Program-made: the position numbers and the translations under genes
From: JALORV01 sp963775635
Lineage (GTDB): Bacteria > Pseudomonadota > Gammaproteobacteria > Burkholderiales > Burkholderiaceae_F
Reading direction: 5' to 3'
Length of the DNA: 64,000 bases
Assembly (NCBI GenBank): GCA_963775635.1
Contig: CAVZJO010000007.1
Coordinates: 1-64,000, forward strand
Notes under the pieces: model-generated
Told to the model about the DNA's origin: nothing
The model's database searches: none
The model's input: the letters and a program-made list of their open reading frames with translations, nothing else
In this document: one piece after another, positions 17,671-25,714 of the stretch
Layout: each line of letters opens with the position of its first letter
How positions within the stretch are numbered: the first letter of the stretch is position 1

Positions 17671-18524
17671 TGCCCGATGACTTCCGTTGCCAGGCCTGCG
17701 AGGTAGGCCTGACGCGCGGTATTGATCCAGATGTCGTCAGCGGGCGTGTCGTTGCCGACCATCAGGAAACGCGGTTCGACACCGATCTTGTATAGCCGCG
17801 CCGAGAACGCATCGTTGGCCCGGGCAGCGCCGGCCGCGCCGCCGTGAAGGGACCGGGCGCTGTGCAGGCCGACGACTGCCTTGGCGTGCATCAGGCGTCG
17901 AGTTCCGGAGGCGAAGATGCCGACACAGGCGCTGTGGCACTCGCTGGTGATGATCGTGTCCAGCCCGCGCTGCTCGATCAGGTGCGAGATCCAGCGGGCT
18001 TCGTAGATCAAACCGCCGGGACCCGAAACGTCGACGATCCGCGCGTCGGCTGCTTCCTCGAGAACCTCCTTGAAACGGGCAGCCGACCCCGTATCAAGGC
18101 CACCGCTGATACGGATCTGGCGGTTGTCTCGCTCGTACATGACCGCCGCAGGTTTTGCGTTGCCGATGGCGACGTCCCAAGTGATGGCGACGAAGCTGCG
18201 CACCGGCTCCATCGTCAGATTCGTTAGGACATAGACGCAGCCGGCCGCGGCGGTGAAGCCGGCAATGCGCCAGCGACTGCCAGATCCCAGCAGCACTACG
18301 AGGCCTGCCACACAAGCGACGACGGTGGCAGTCAGGCCAGCCCAGTAGGCCAACACCAACAGAAAAGCGCGTGGGCGCGGGTGCGGCCACCAGAAATCGA
18401 GAACTGTGATGTAGACCACGCCGCGGAGAAGGAACATGGCAAGCAGCCCGGCCAGCATGATCCAGAAGCTCCTGGCTATGGGCTCGCGACTCTCGCCAGC
18501 TTTCGTGTACTTGCGCGACTGCAC
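17667..18524 (-). CDS. Membrane-anchored ClpP-fold (COG3904-like) protein
   Basis: 285 residues. Three predicted membrane helices lie in the first ~110 residues (FWIMLAGLLAMFLLRGVVYI; LVLAYWAGLTATVVACVAGL; IAGFTAAAGCVYVLTNL). The remaining domain matches the ClpP/crotonase plan of COG3904: ISGGLDTGSAARFKEVL, IVDVSGPGGLIYEARWI, then ECHSACVGIFASGTRR, where the Ser after His is the candidate nucleophile, and VVGLHSARS with a candidate catalytic His. Predicted periplasmic, membrane-bound serine hydrolase; activity is inferred from fold only. Next to it is a small secreted protein, perhaps substrate or cofactor. Start ATG 18524 has no strong ribosome site visible. Confidence 0.68.
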   Translation of the reverse strand: MQSRKYTKAGESREPIARSFWIMLAGLLAMFLLRGVVYITVLDFWWPHPRPRAFLLVLAYWAGLTATVVACVAGLVVLLGSGSRWRIAGFTAAAGCVYVLTNLTMEPVRSFVAITWDVAIGNAKPAAVMYERDNRQIRISGGLDTGSAARFKEVLEEAADARIVDVSGPGGLIYEARWISHLIEQRGLDTIITSECHSACVGIFASGTRRLMHAKAVVGLHSARSLHGGAAGAARANDAFSARLYKIGVEPRFLMVGNDTPADDIWINTARQAYLAGLATEVIGQ

Positions 18525-18802
18525 GGCGCTCGGTCCCGTTGCGGCAGATCGCGGACCATCTTATGGAGCACCGCAGATGGAAAGGACGCGATTTGCGCCA
18601 CGCGGGCCGGTCAATTCGCTGCGCGCATGTGCTTACGATTGACCGCCGGCAACGGGCCAATTGGCGATCTAATTCGGATGCGGGTAGGACGGGGAATGAA
18701 ACTGAATTGCAACCGGGCACCGTGGGGTACGAGTGCACTGGCGGAGGCGGCTCGCTCCATAATTGACCCGACCGCATTCCAACCGCTGATCCGGAGGCCA
18801 CC

Positions 18803-19771
18803 TTGCGCCGCACCTTGTTCTCTCTAACGCTCCTAGCCGCTGCCTTCCTGTTCTCGCAAGGCAGCTTTGCTCAGCCTTACCCGACAAAGCCGATCAAAGC
18901 GATCGTGCCCTTCGCTCCCGGGAGCGCCACCGACCAGATCGCGCGCGTGTTTGCCGCTGATATGGCCAAGACGCTGGGGCAGCCGATCGTCGTGGAGAAC
19001 AAGCCCGGCGTGAACGGCATGCTAGGCGCTGCCGAGGTGGCCAAGGCTGCGCCGGACGGCTACACCATCCTGGTTGGCACGAACAGCACCAACGCGGCGC
19101 TCAAGAGCCTCATGAAGCAGTTGCCATACGACCAGGACACGGCGTTCGCGCCCGTGGGCTTCATGGGCTCCGTGCCGCTGATCGTTGCCGTCAACAACGA
19201 CGTGCCGGCGAAGAGCTTGCGGGAGCTGGTGGAGCTGGCCAAGAGCAAGCCGGGGCACGTGACCTTCGCTAGCGCCAGTACCTCGCAATTGGTGTCCACC
19301 GAAATGCTAGCCAGCATGGCCGGCGTGCAGATGACCAACGTGCCGTATAAGAGCGGCCCGGCAGCCATGACCGACCTGATCGGCGGGCAGGTGATGATGT
19401 TCACCGCCGACTTCGCCGTGATGCTGCCGCAGGTCAAGGCTGGCAAGGTCCGCGGCCTTGCCGTCACGTCCGCCAAGCGCTCGTCCGCCATCCCTGAGCT
19501 GCCTACCGTGAACGAGGCGCTGGGACTGAAGGACTACGAGCTGATCGCCTACTTCGCCATGTTCGCGCCCGCCGGCACGCCGCCGGATGTCGTCGCCAAG
19601 TTGAATCAGGCGCTTAATGCCGCCGCCAACAGCAAGGATCTGCAAGAGAAGTTCGCTCCCATCGGCTTCGTAGTGGAGCCGGGCACACCGGAAGCCTTAG
19701 CCAAACGCACGCAGGTGGAAACCGCGAAGTGGGCCAAGGCGATCAAGGACGCGAAGATCGAACCGCAATGA
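18803..19771 (+). CDS. Bug/TctC-family periplasmic solute-binding protein
   Basis: 322 residues with a clean Sec signal (FSLTLLAAAFLFSQGSFAQ). The mature protein opens YPTKPIKAIVPFAPGSATDQ and has the family marks GAAEVAKAAPDGYT, VPYKSGPAAMTDLIGGQV and MFAPAGTPPDVVAKLN. These proteins bind carboxylates for tripartite tricarboxylate (TctAB) carriers; many Burkholderiales genomes hold dozens of orphan copies, and no tctA/tctB is near this one. The start is TTG at 18803, decided by GGAGG at 18793-18797 with good spacing and by the position of the signal peptide. Ligand unknown. Confidence 0.9.
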   Translation: MRRTLFSLTLLAAAFLFSQGSFAQPYPTKPIKAIVPFAPGSATDQIARVFAADMAKTLGQPIVVENKPGVNGMLGAAEVAKAAPDGYTILVGTNSTNAALKSLMKQLPYDQDTAFAPVGFMGSVPLIVAVNNDVPAKSLRELVELAKSKPGHVTFASASTSQLVSTEMLASMAGVQMTNVPYKSGPAAMTDLIGGQVMMFTADFAVMLPQVKAGKVRGLAVTSAKRSSAIPELPTVNEALGLKDYELIAYFAMFAPAGTPPDVVAKLNQALNAAANSKDLQEKFAPIGFVVEPGTPEALAKRTQVETAKWAKAIKDAKIEPQ

Positions 19772-19783
19772 CGCGAGGGGGTT

Positions 19784-19827
19784 GATGCGGCCGCGGCTCG
19801 GGCACCGCACAGCTGGACGGCCGCATC
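19784..19827 (+). terminator. Stem-loop after the Bug gene (possible terminator)
   Basis: A perfect 10-bp stem (19784-19793 with 19818-19827) begins 12 bases after the Bug stop codon. There is no T run after it, so it is at best a weak or factor-dependent terminator, or an mRNA-stabilising hairpin. Confidence 0.35.
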
Positions 19828-19903
19828 GATTAGCGACCAAACAAAATCAGCCTCTGCTCATGGTTCGGCCAATGCGGACGTCCCACGTGTTCGCTGGATC
19901 GCC

Positions 19904-21386
19904 TCACAATGGACAGGCAAATGCAGCGCGGAGAAATCGCGCGGGGACCGTTCGACGCCGGTAGAAATTGGATGAGGCAAATATCCCCAGAAGACCGACC
20001 AGAACCATTACTGCTGTGCGTGGCTCCGGTACTGCCGTAGCGAATCGGTTTGTACAGGAACACATCACCCGCGAAGGGGTCAATGACTCCAAGGTAAGCG
20101 TTGTACTCCTCCATATAGATCCACTTCCCGTAATACGCCTGTGTATTCGAATCGAGCGGTAGGAATGTGGGGTCCGTCGCCCGAAACCTCGATCTCTTCC
20201 AACTGCCACCCCGTCGCGACATCAAGAATGTCGTCGTTGTTGGCATCGAGATCGTCAGGTGGCGTCAGCAGCCAGACGCTACTGCTTCCATCCCACAACA
20301 TGAAGGCCCCAAGAGTCGGGTCATACTGCACGCCGAAGTTCCCAAAGTCGGGCGGGCTTGTGTTGGCCTCGACGTTAGGAATCACCTTGATTCCCCGGTT
20401 CTGCCATTCACCGCCAGGGTGGTCCAAGTCCCAGAAAGCGAACGAGTTTGCTGCTCAAGACGTGGAGAAACATATTGTTCGTGGTGTCAATCGCGGCAGA
20501 GCCATGGCCGCCTGCCACTATTAGGCGGCCGCCGACCGATCCGCTCCCACGTGTCATTTGCCGGGTCAAGATCGCGCACCGTGTAACGCCAAAGGCTGCC
20601 GTCCGTGTCCCTCACATAGACAACGTCCTTGCCGTCGACATTGACGTAGGCGGTCGCACCTCGTAGATGACCTTCCCATATTCCACTAGCACTCCCACCC
20701 GGGTCATTGTCTCGGTTCTGCCACATCTGTCCGCCGACAACATCGGGAAAGGCACTCGGGTTGACGTGAGAGCCCGTCAAGCCCGACACCTTATTCGGAT
20801 CAGCTTTGGCGGGGTCCCAGAAATACGGACCTGTAGTAAGGCGGGTGCTGGGGTCAACCCAAGTACTGCTCGCCCGTGATACGCCGATAACGGCCATACG
20901 ATCGACGTTCTTCAGGAAGACGACGTTGTCCCAGCTTTCGCCGGACAGTGGTGCGTTCATCACGCCATCAACAGTGTGCTCGATTCCATTTGTTGAAGTG
21001 ATCTGGCTGGGCAACGAACCGCGACTCCACAGGCCCGTGTTGACATTGAAAATGTAGACTTCGTTGCCTTCGTCACCCGTGTGGCCGCCGCCCCAGATGA
21101 GAAGGTTTCTTCGGCCAGCTATCCCAAGCTGCACCACTCCAAGCCGAAATGTCCGACGAGGGCCAGGCGGCGTTGGCCGCTGGGCAACGGGTGTCCACAC
21201 ACTCTGGAAAGTGTTGATGTTGAGCTTTTGCCAACTGTTCGCGGGCATGCTACCGAGCGCGTCCTCGATGACACCCGACGACGCGTGACCGGGCATCGAC
21301 AGAAGGCAAACGCATAGCGCGAGTGCGGCAGCAGTGGGTGAGATCGCTCGAATCGTTAACTCAGGCTCCGGACGATTCGTCTTCAT
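19904..21386 (-). pseudogene. PEP-CTERM protein with beta-propeller-like body, about four frameshifts
   Basis: Exported, exosortase-anchored protein. The start at 21386 (MKTNRPEPE) is fixed by GGAGGG five bases upstream and by a signal peptide (AAALALCVCLLSMPGHASS). The body is propeller-like (LLIWGGGHTGDEGNEVYIFN; GGRLIVAGGHGSAAID; LWDGSSSVWLLTPPDD) and the end is a full PEP-CTERM signal: AVPEPRTAVMVLVGLLGIF followed by NFYRRR. To read it through one must change frame near 20530, 20430, 20170 and 20040. No stop codons interrupt the correct frame between shifts. This is either a heavily mis-assembled stretch or a very recent pseudogene. If intact it would be about 490 residues, displayed at the surface or in the exopolysaccharide. 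Confidence 0.68.
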
Positions 21387-21608
21387 CTGCTCCCTCCGTA
21401 ATTCAGTCCGTGAACCCACGTCACGGTAAGCCTCAAGTACCCCTTTCGCGAGCCATGGAAAGCAAGATTCATTCGCAGACGAAGGCAATTCATGGAATCA
21501 GTCACATAGAAGAGTCGGCACTACTGAATGAGTCAGACTCTGCAAAGATTCTCGACACATTGCCTGCGCGTACTGGCAGCGGGAACCCGGAGGTGGCGCA
21601 GACAGCGA

Positions 21609-21995
21609 ATGATCGGCGTCCTTGTTGGCCTGATGCTGGCGGTAATCGGGGTGTCAGACGGCGACACACTCACGGTTCGGGACGGCGACGTTACAACAAC
21701 GATCCGCCTCGCGTTGATCGAGGCGCCGGAGCGGACGCTGCCTTACTCGCAATGCTAGCGGCGCAACCTAGAGGCTGCCGCGCAGCACGCGAAGGTCGTC
21801 GACGTCGCGCCGGTACGCATCCAACACTATGGCCGCACCGTTGCGCACGTGCGGTGCGACGGCCTGCATGTGAACTGGCGGCAGGTCGAGGATGGTCTGG
21901 CGTGATGCTTCACGCGATACTTAAAGACATCCCGAGGAATGCTTGCCGCTAGAGTGGAACGCGAAGGCCGAGAGGCGAGGTTGTGGAGGGAGTAG
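21609..21995 (+). pseudogene. Staphylococcal-nuclease-like (thermonuclease) gene with two in-frame stops
   Basis: One reading frame of 129 codons keeps the SNase pattern: a signal-like start MIGVLVGLMLAVIG, VSDGDTLTVRDGD, RLALIEAPERTLPYSQ, then RIQHYGRTVAHVRCDGLHVN, QVEDGLA, and a closing YLKT/VEREGREARLWRE. It is interrupted by TAG at 21756-21758 and by TGA at 21903-21905, the second exactly where SNases have Trp in GLAW, so a TGG to TGA change fits. No indel is needed. This is true decay by substitution, unlike the frameshifted genes around it. Secreted nucleases of this group degrade DNA and RNA. Confidence 0.66.
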
Positions 21996-22142
21996 GTCCT
22001 ATGATCAAAGGGTTTCGCCTGCACGAAACGACTACATTACCGACCTTGGTGGGTCAGCTGCGATTGACCCCTTTTTGCGAAAGTGAGTGCTACGACTGTT
22101 CACTTTCCAATGCCGGAATGTAGACGTATGGAGAAATGGAGA

Positions 22143-22997
22143 ATGGCCAATTTTGTCGAAACCGAGCTCACTGATCGACAGAGGAGCGAGCTCGAGTATC
22201 ACCGGAAGCATGCACAGAAACATACGGACATCCTGCAGCGTTCCTTTTCCTACGAAGTGCTAAGCAAGTCCTCCACTCGATGGTGGAATCCCTATTGGCA
22301 GATGTTTGAGTTCCTCACTTCGCTGGAACTGAAGGGCAAGAAGATTCTGGTTGTCGGATGCGGATTCGGTGAAGACGCTTTGCGATTAGCGAAACTGGGC
22401 GGCGACGTCTACGCGTTCGATCTGAGCCCAGATCTCATTGCGCTTGCCCGTCAGCTTGCGGAGCGGGAAAAGCTAGATGTGAACTTCGAGGCGATGCCAG
22501 CAGAAAAGTTGGACTACCCTGACAAGTTCTTCGACTGCATTGTTGCTCGCGACATACTCCATCATGTAGATATTCCGATCGCAATGTCCGAGATCGTCCG
22601 AACGTCGAAACCGAACGCCCACTTCGTAATCAACGAGATCTATTCTCACTCCTGGACTGAGCTTGTAAGACGTTCGAAGCTTGTTGACCGGGTACTTTAC
22701 CCACGTATGCAGCGGCACATATATGGGACGACCGATCCATACCTGACGCCGGAGGAACGTAAGCTGAACGAGCATGACGTTGCGCTTGTTACAAAGCCGC
22801 TAGCGAGTATTGATCTGGAGAAGCACTTCAATATGCTTGTCACTCGTATCGTCTCCGATCGTTTTGAGGTCGTCGCCAAGGTCGATCGAATAGCGATGCG
22901 TCTGCTGCGGCCAGTCGGGCGCGTGTTTGCCGGCAGATTACTAATTGCCGGGCGCATCGGCCCAGATCATGGACCTCGGACACCAGGCGACATTTAG
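22143..22997 (+). CDS. Class I SAM-dependent methyltransferase
   Basis: 284 residues from ATG 22143 (GGAG nine bases upstream); in-frame starts at 22083, 22110 and 22128 are possible. The Rossmann core shows KKILVVGCGFGEDALRLAKL (motif I), VYAFDLSPDLIALARQ (motif II) and FDCIVARDILHHVDIP (motif IV). An N-terminal helical part (RQRSELEYHRKHAQKH) and a C-terminal tail with Arg-rich helices follow. The acceptor is unknown; glycan or lipid methylation is common for this layout. The gene is noticeably lower in GC than the core genes of this window, which hints at horizontal transfer. It faces the next methyltransferase tail to tail, with 269 bases between them that hold no convincing gene. Confidence 0.8.
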   Translation: MANFVETELTDRQRSELEYHRKHAQKHTDILQRSFSYEVLSKSSTRWWNPYWQMFEFLTSLELKGKKILVVGCGFGEDALRLAKLGGDVYAFDLSPDLIALARQLAEREKLDVNFEAMPAEKLDYPDKFFDCIVARDILHHVDIPIAMSEIVRTSKPNAHFVINEIYSHSWTELVRRSKLVDRVLYPRMQRHIYGTTDPYLTPEERKLNEHDVALVTKPLASIDLEKHFNMLVTRIVSDRFEVVAKVDRIAMRLLRPVGRVFAGRLLIAGRIGPDHGPRTPGDI

Positions 22998-23266
22998 CAA
23001 CCGGCGAATCTGCACGAAGTCATGGAAGCCGATAACTCGCGCCCTTCACGAAGGACGAAGGAGCCATCAGCCAAGGCAACTGGCTCAGGTGCTACGCGAG
23101 TTAGACAGTGTTCTTGACTAGGTTTGGAAGTGACTACTTGTCGGGGCACGCCGCAGAGCTCACCGGATACAAGTGTCCGCTGCGTACACTTGCTTTGATG
23201 CCTTCTGAGGGCCGATCAGCAGGCCACCGCGCGGCACTCGGCGGCGGTCAAACGACGCTCGCGCGT

Positions 23267-24190
23267 TCAACGAACCCGCCGCATCCAAATAGAACTTCCG
23301 TTCCCGTAGATGCTCGGAACCCGAGCCAGCACTTCGCTGTGGTGCTGGAACAGATAGGAAGCCCAGAAGTAGATCTCGAAGCTTCGATTGTAGGCAAGAA
23401 AAGCACGGACGGCGTAACACTCATTCCAAGCACGTCCCTCTTCCACCCAGGCCCGGGGATATTCGAAGGGGTAATACACGTCGTGAAAGTGGACCATGAC
23501 TCCGGGCACGAGACGCGGAATGATCTCGAAGAAGAGACGATTGACATCGCTGTCGGTTTTCATCACGTGGCTCGAGTCAACGAAAAGGAGGTCACCCGCT
23601 TCCAGCCTGGAGAAAACAGACACATCAACTTCCTGAAACCTCGATACCAGGATGTGGGCACGCTCCCGATCGCCAGGCTTCAACAAACCGAGAAGTCGAT
23701 CCGGGAAGGGTTCGATGAACGTGAGATCGAGGTCACGGGCGAAAGCGTCTGCAGTGTCGAGCATGACTGCAGACGTGAAGCCGGAGCCGACCTCGATCAC
23801 ACGCCTTGATCTCAGATGGCGCAGCATCAGATGAAGGCAGGCTGCGCTCGTGAGGTGGAACATCCCGTTCCGCGGGTGATATCGATAGCGATGCCCTTCG
23901 AATGCATCCGCCTCGCGGTAGATTGAGTCCTCCTGGAGAGGGACCAGGGCATCCACCACTTCGAGCTGCCTTCGCTCGTTCACATCGACATCGGGCAGGC
24001 TCGCCGGACTCGGACCAAACAGGACGGCAGCACGCGGCTCGAGCTCGGCGAAGTCGGGGATCGGCGAATAGAAATGTCCGGGTGCGACCCACGTTCGCTT
24101 GCTTAGTAGTACGTACGAATCGATCAGACGCAACAGTCGCCGAGCCCAACCTCGAAGCCGGCGCCATGTACTCTGGCGAGCAGAAGACAT
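23267..24190 (-). CDS. Class I SAM methyltransferase (Methyltransf_24 type)
   Basis: 307 residues. Key segments are RVIEVGSGFTSAVMLDTADA (SAM-binding motif I), LLFVDSSHVMKTDSDVNRL, VPGVMVHFHDVYYPFEYP and WNECYAVRAFLAYN, a pattern typical of Methyltransf_24 proteins found in capsule and O-antigen loci, where they often modify sugars or aglycones. The N-terminal ~90 residues (LLRLIDSYVLLSKRTW, PDFAELEPRA) are less conserved. The stop at 23267 lies in a convergent gap with the preceding methyltransferase. Substrate unknown. It could be part of a modification locus moved in together with the lower-GC gene on its left. Confidence 0.82.
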   Translation of the reverse strand: MSSARQSTWRRLRGWARRLLRLIDSYVLLSKRTWVAPGHFYSPIPDFAELEPRAAVLFGPSPASLPDVDVNERRQLEVVDALVPLQEDSIYREADAFEGHRYRYHPRNGMFHLTSAACLHLMLRHLRSRRVIEVGSGFTSAVMLDTADAFARDLDLTFIEPFPDRLLGLLKPGDRERAHILVSRFQEVDVSVFSRLEAGDLLFVDSSHVMKTDSDVNRLFFEIIPRLVPGVMVHFHDVYYPFEYPRAWVEEGRAWNECYAVRAFLAYNRSFEIYFWASYLFQHHSEVLARVPSIYGNGSSIWMRRVR

Positions 24191-24205
24191 TCAAAACTCG
24201 TGGCG

Positions 24206-24346
24206 TCAACGACCAGTCACGACATAGATACATCGTCGGCCGGGTGACATCGGCCCGCCAGCGCTGCTATCCACAACCGCTGTGTAATCCCCACCGCCTG
24301 ACCAGCCGCTGAATGTTCCTGTCTCAAACCAATTACTTGGGCTTTG
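24206..24346 (-). pseudogene. Possible remnant of a PEP-CTERM-type exported protein
   Basis: A minus-strand open stretch reads NWFETGTFSGWSGGGDYT, a phrase very like the N-terminal repeat (ETGxFxGW) of many PEP-CTERM and other exported bacterial proteins, and stops soon after at 24206. No start or signal peptide is attached. It may be what is left of a deleted neighbour of the PEP-CTERM gene at 24608. Short and therefore uncertain. Confidence 0.25.
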
Positions 24347-24433
24347 TTTTCTGGCTCCCCGCCACGGTGTCTTAGTGGCGACATAACTTGAGTACAAGTT
24401 TGTTTGCGCTAAAGCTTCGCTTTCGACATCGAC

Positions 24434-24499
24434 ATGCAGCACTGCCCTAACTGCGGCGCGCCGAGGGTGTCGGAATTCCTGACAGGCGGTCTGGCGTAG
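24434..24499 (+). other. 22-codon open frame with one zinc-ribbon knuckle
   Basis: ATG at 24434 opens a 21-residue peptide containing CPNCGAP, then stops at 24499. It has no ribosome site and only one Cys pair, so it is more likely the head of a deleted zinc-ribbon gene than a functional peptide. The rest of the gap between 24191 and 24607 shows no gene. Confidence 0.18.
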
Positions 24500-24607
24500 T
24501 CCGGCACCAAAACCTATAAGTACTTGCTCATACAGAAGTTTTCGTATCAGGCGTGGTTCTTGCGCTGTGCGCTCGGCCCGTTCCAGCAATGAGTTAGGAG
24601 AACTTCG

Positions 24608-25402
24608 ATGAGCTTTTCGAATTGGATCAAGCGCACCAGCGTCGCATGCGCGCTGTTCTTCGCAGCCATCGCTGCGCATGCCGCGCCGACGCTCTGGGTG
24701 AGCACGGGCGGTGCCCAATTGGCGACTGTCGACGTCGCGACCGGCACGACGTCGTTGATCGGAAGCACGGGCATTGCCCTCACCGACATCGCATTCAGCC
24801 CCACGGGTGACCTCTACGGGATCTCGTTTTCATCGCTGTACACGGTCAATTCGAGCACTGGAGCGACGACGCTTGTTGGCGGTTTGGGCTCGGTCAGTGG
24901 CACCGCCAACGCCCTGGTTTTCGGGTCCGATGGCACCCTGTACATGGCCGGCAGTTCGCTTTACTCGGTCAACCCGCTGACCGGCGCCGCGAGCGCGATC
25001 GGATCGATTGGCTTTCAGTCGGGCGGTGATCTCGCGTTCATCGGTGGCGACCTCTTCATGGCGTCGAGCGGCAATCAACTCATCGAGGTGGACCCCGCCA
25101 CCGGTGCGGGTACCTTGATCGGCAACTTGGGTGTCGCGAGCATGTTCGGTCTGGCAACTCCCGACAACGTGAACCTCTACGGCGTGGCCGGCCAGAGCGT
25201 TTACTTGGTCGACACGACGACGGGTGCAGCCACGATCGAGTCCACGTTCGCCCCGACTCTTGGTGGCGGCGCTTTTGGGTTGGCGTTCCTCACCGAGTCC
25301 GGCGGCGGCAACGTGCCGGAGCCCGGCACGCTTGCGCTGGTGGGCCTGGCTCTGCTCGGGGCCATGGCAGGGCGTCGGCGGGGTGCGAAAATCGCCCACT
25401 AG
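24608..25402 (+). CDS. PEP-CTERM sorting-domain protein with propeller-like repeats
   Basis: 264 residues. Signal peptide (TSVACALFFAAIAAHA), then about five repeats of a short beta unit built around an xxD/NxxTGAxxxIG pattern (VDVATGTTSLIGS, VNSSTGATTLVGG, VNPLTGAASAIGS, VDPATGAGTLIGN, VDTTTGAATIES), which should make a small propeller. The C-terminus is a classical exosortase signal: NVPEPGTLALVGLALLGAM and the basic GRRRG. Exosortase cleaves at PEP and the protein ends up at the surface or in the matrix. AGGAG eight bases before the ATG supports the start. It is intact, unlike the other PEP-CTERM gene at 19904-21386. Function of the propeller unknown. Confidence 0.9.
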   Translation: MSFSNWIKRTSVACALFFAAIAAHAAPTLWVSTGGAQLATVDVATGTTSLIGSTGIALTDIAFSPTGDLYGISFSSLYTVNSSTGATTLVGGLGSVSGTANALVFGSDGTLYMAGSSLYSVNPLTGAASAIGSIGFQSGGDLAFIGGDLFMASSGNQLIEVDPATGAGTLIGNLGVASMFGLATPDNVNLYGVAGQSVYLVDTTTGAATIESTFAPTLGGGAFGLAFLTESGGGNVPEPGTLALVGLALLGAMAGRRRGAKIAH

Positions 25403-25714
25403 CTCTCTGACGCCGCAACGGCCATGCACTCGAAGACGGTCTTAGGTCTTCGGGGCGATGGTGATGGCCGGATAAGCTGTTCCGTTGTCGTGTAGCCCCC
25501 CGGGGGCGGCGTGTCCTGGTAAACAAAGAGGCCGGAGATGCCCGAAAAGGCGACATTGGAATGAGCAAGGTAAGCATATGTGGTCGGAGATCCTGCTGCG
25601 GCCACTGTGCCGAAAAGCAAGTGGTTAGTTGAAACAAGGAGATCAATATGCAAAAACGCGCAGAGGTAATGAGCCGGCGCGATCGATGATCCGGCTTCGA
25701 GAAGGGACCCCACG
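25403..25714. other. 312-bp gap upstream of the sugar dehydrogenase
   Basis: No gene of normal size. A strong AAGGAG followed by ATG at 25648 opens a 13-codon frame ending at 25689, just upstream of the lipoprotein start; it could be a leader peptide or the head of a truncated gene. A minus-strand open stretch also crosses the gap but looks like the shadow of the downstream gene. Confidence 0.3.
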
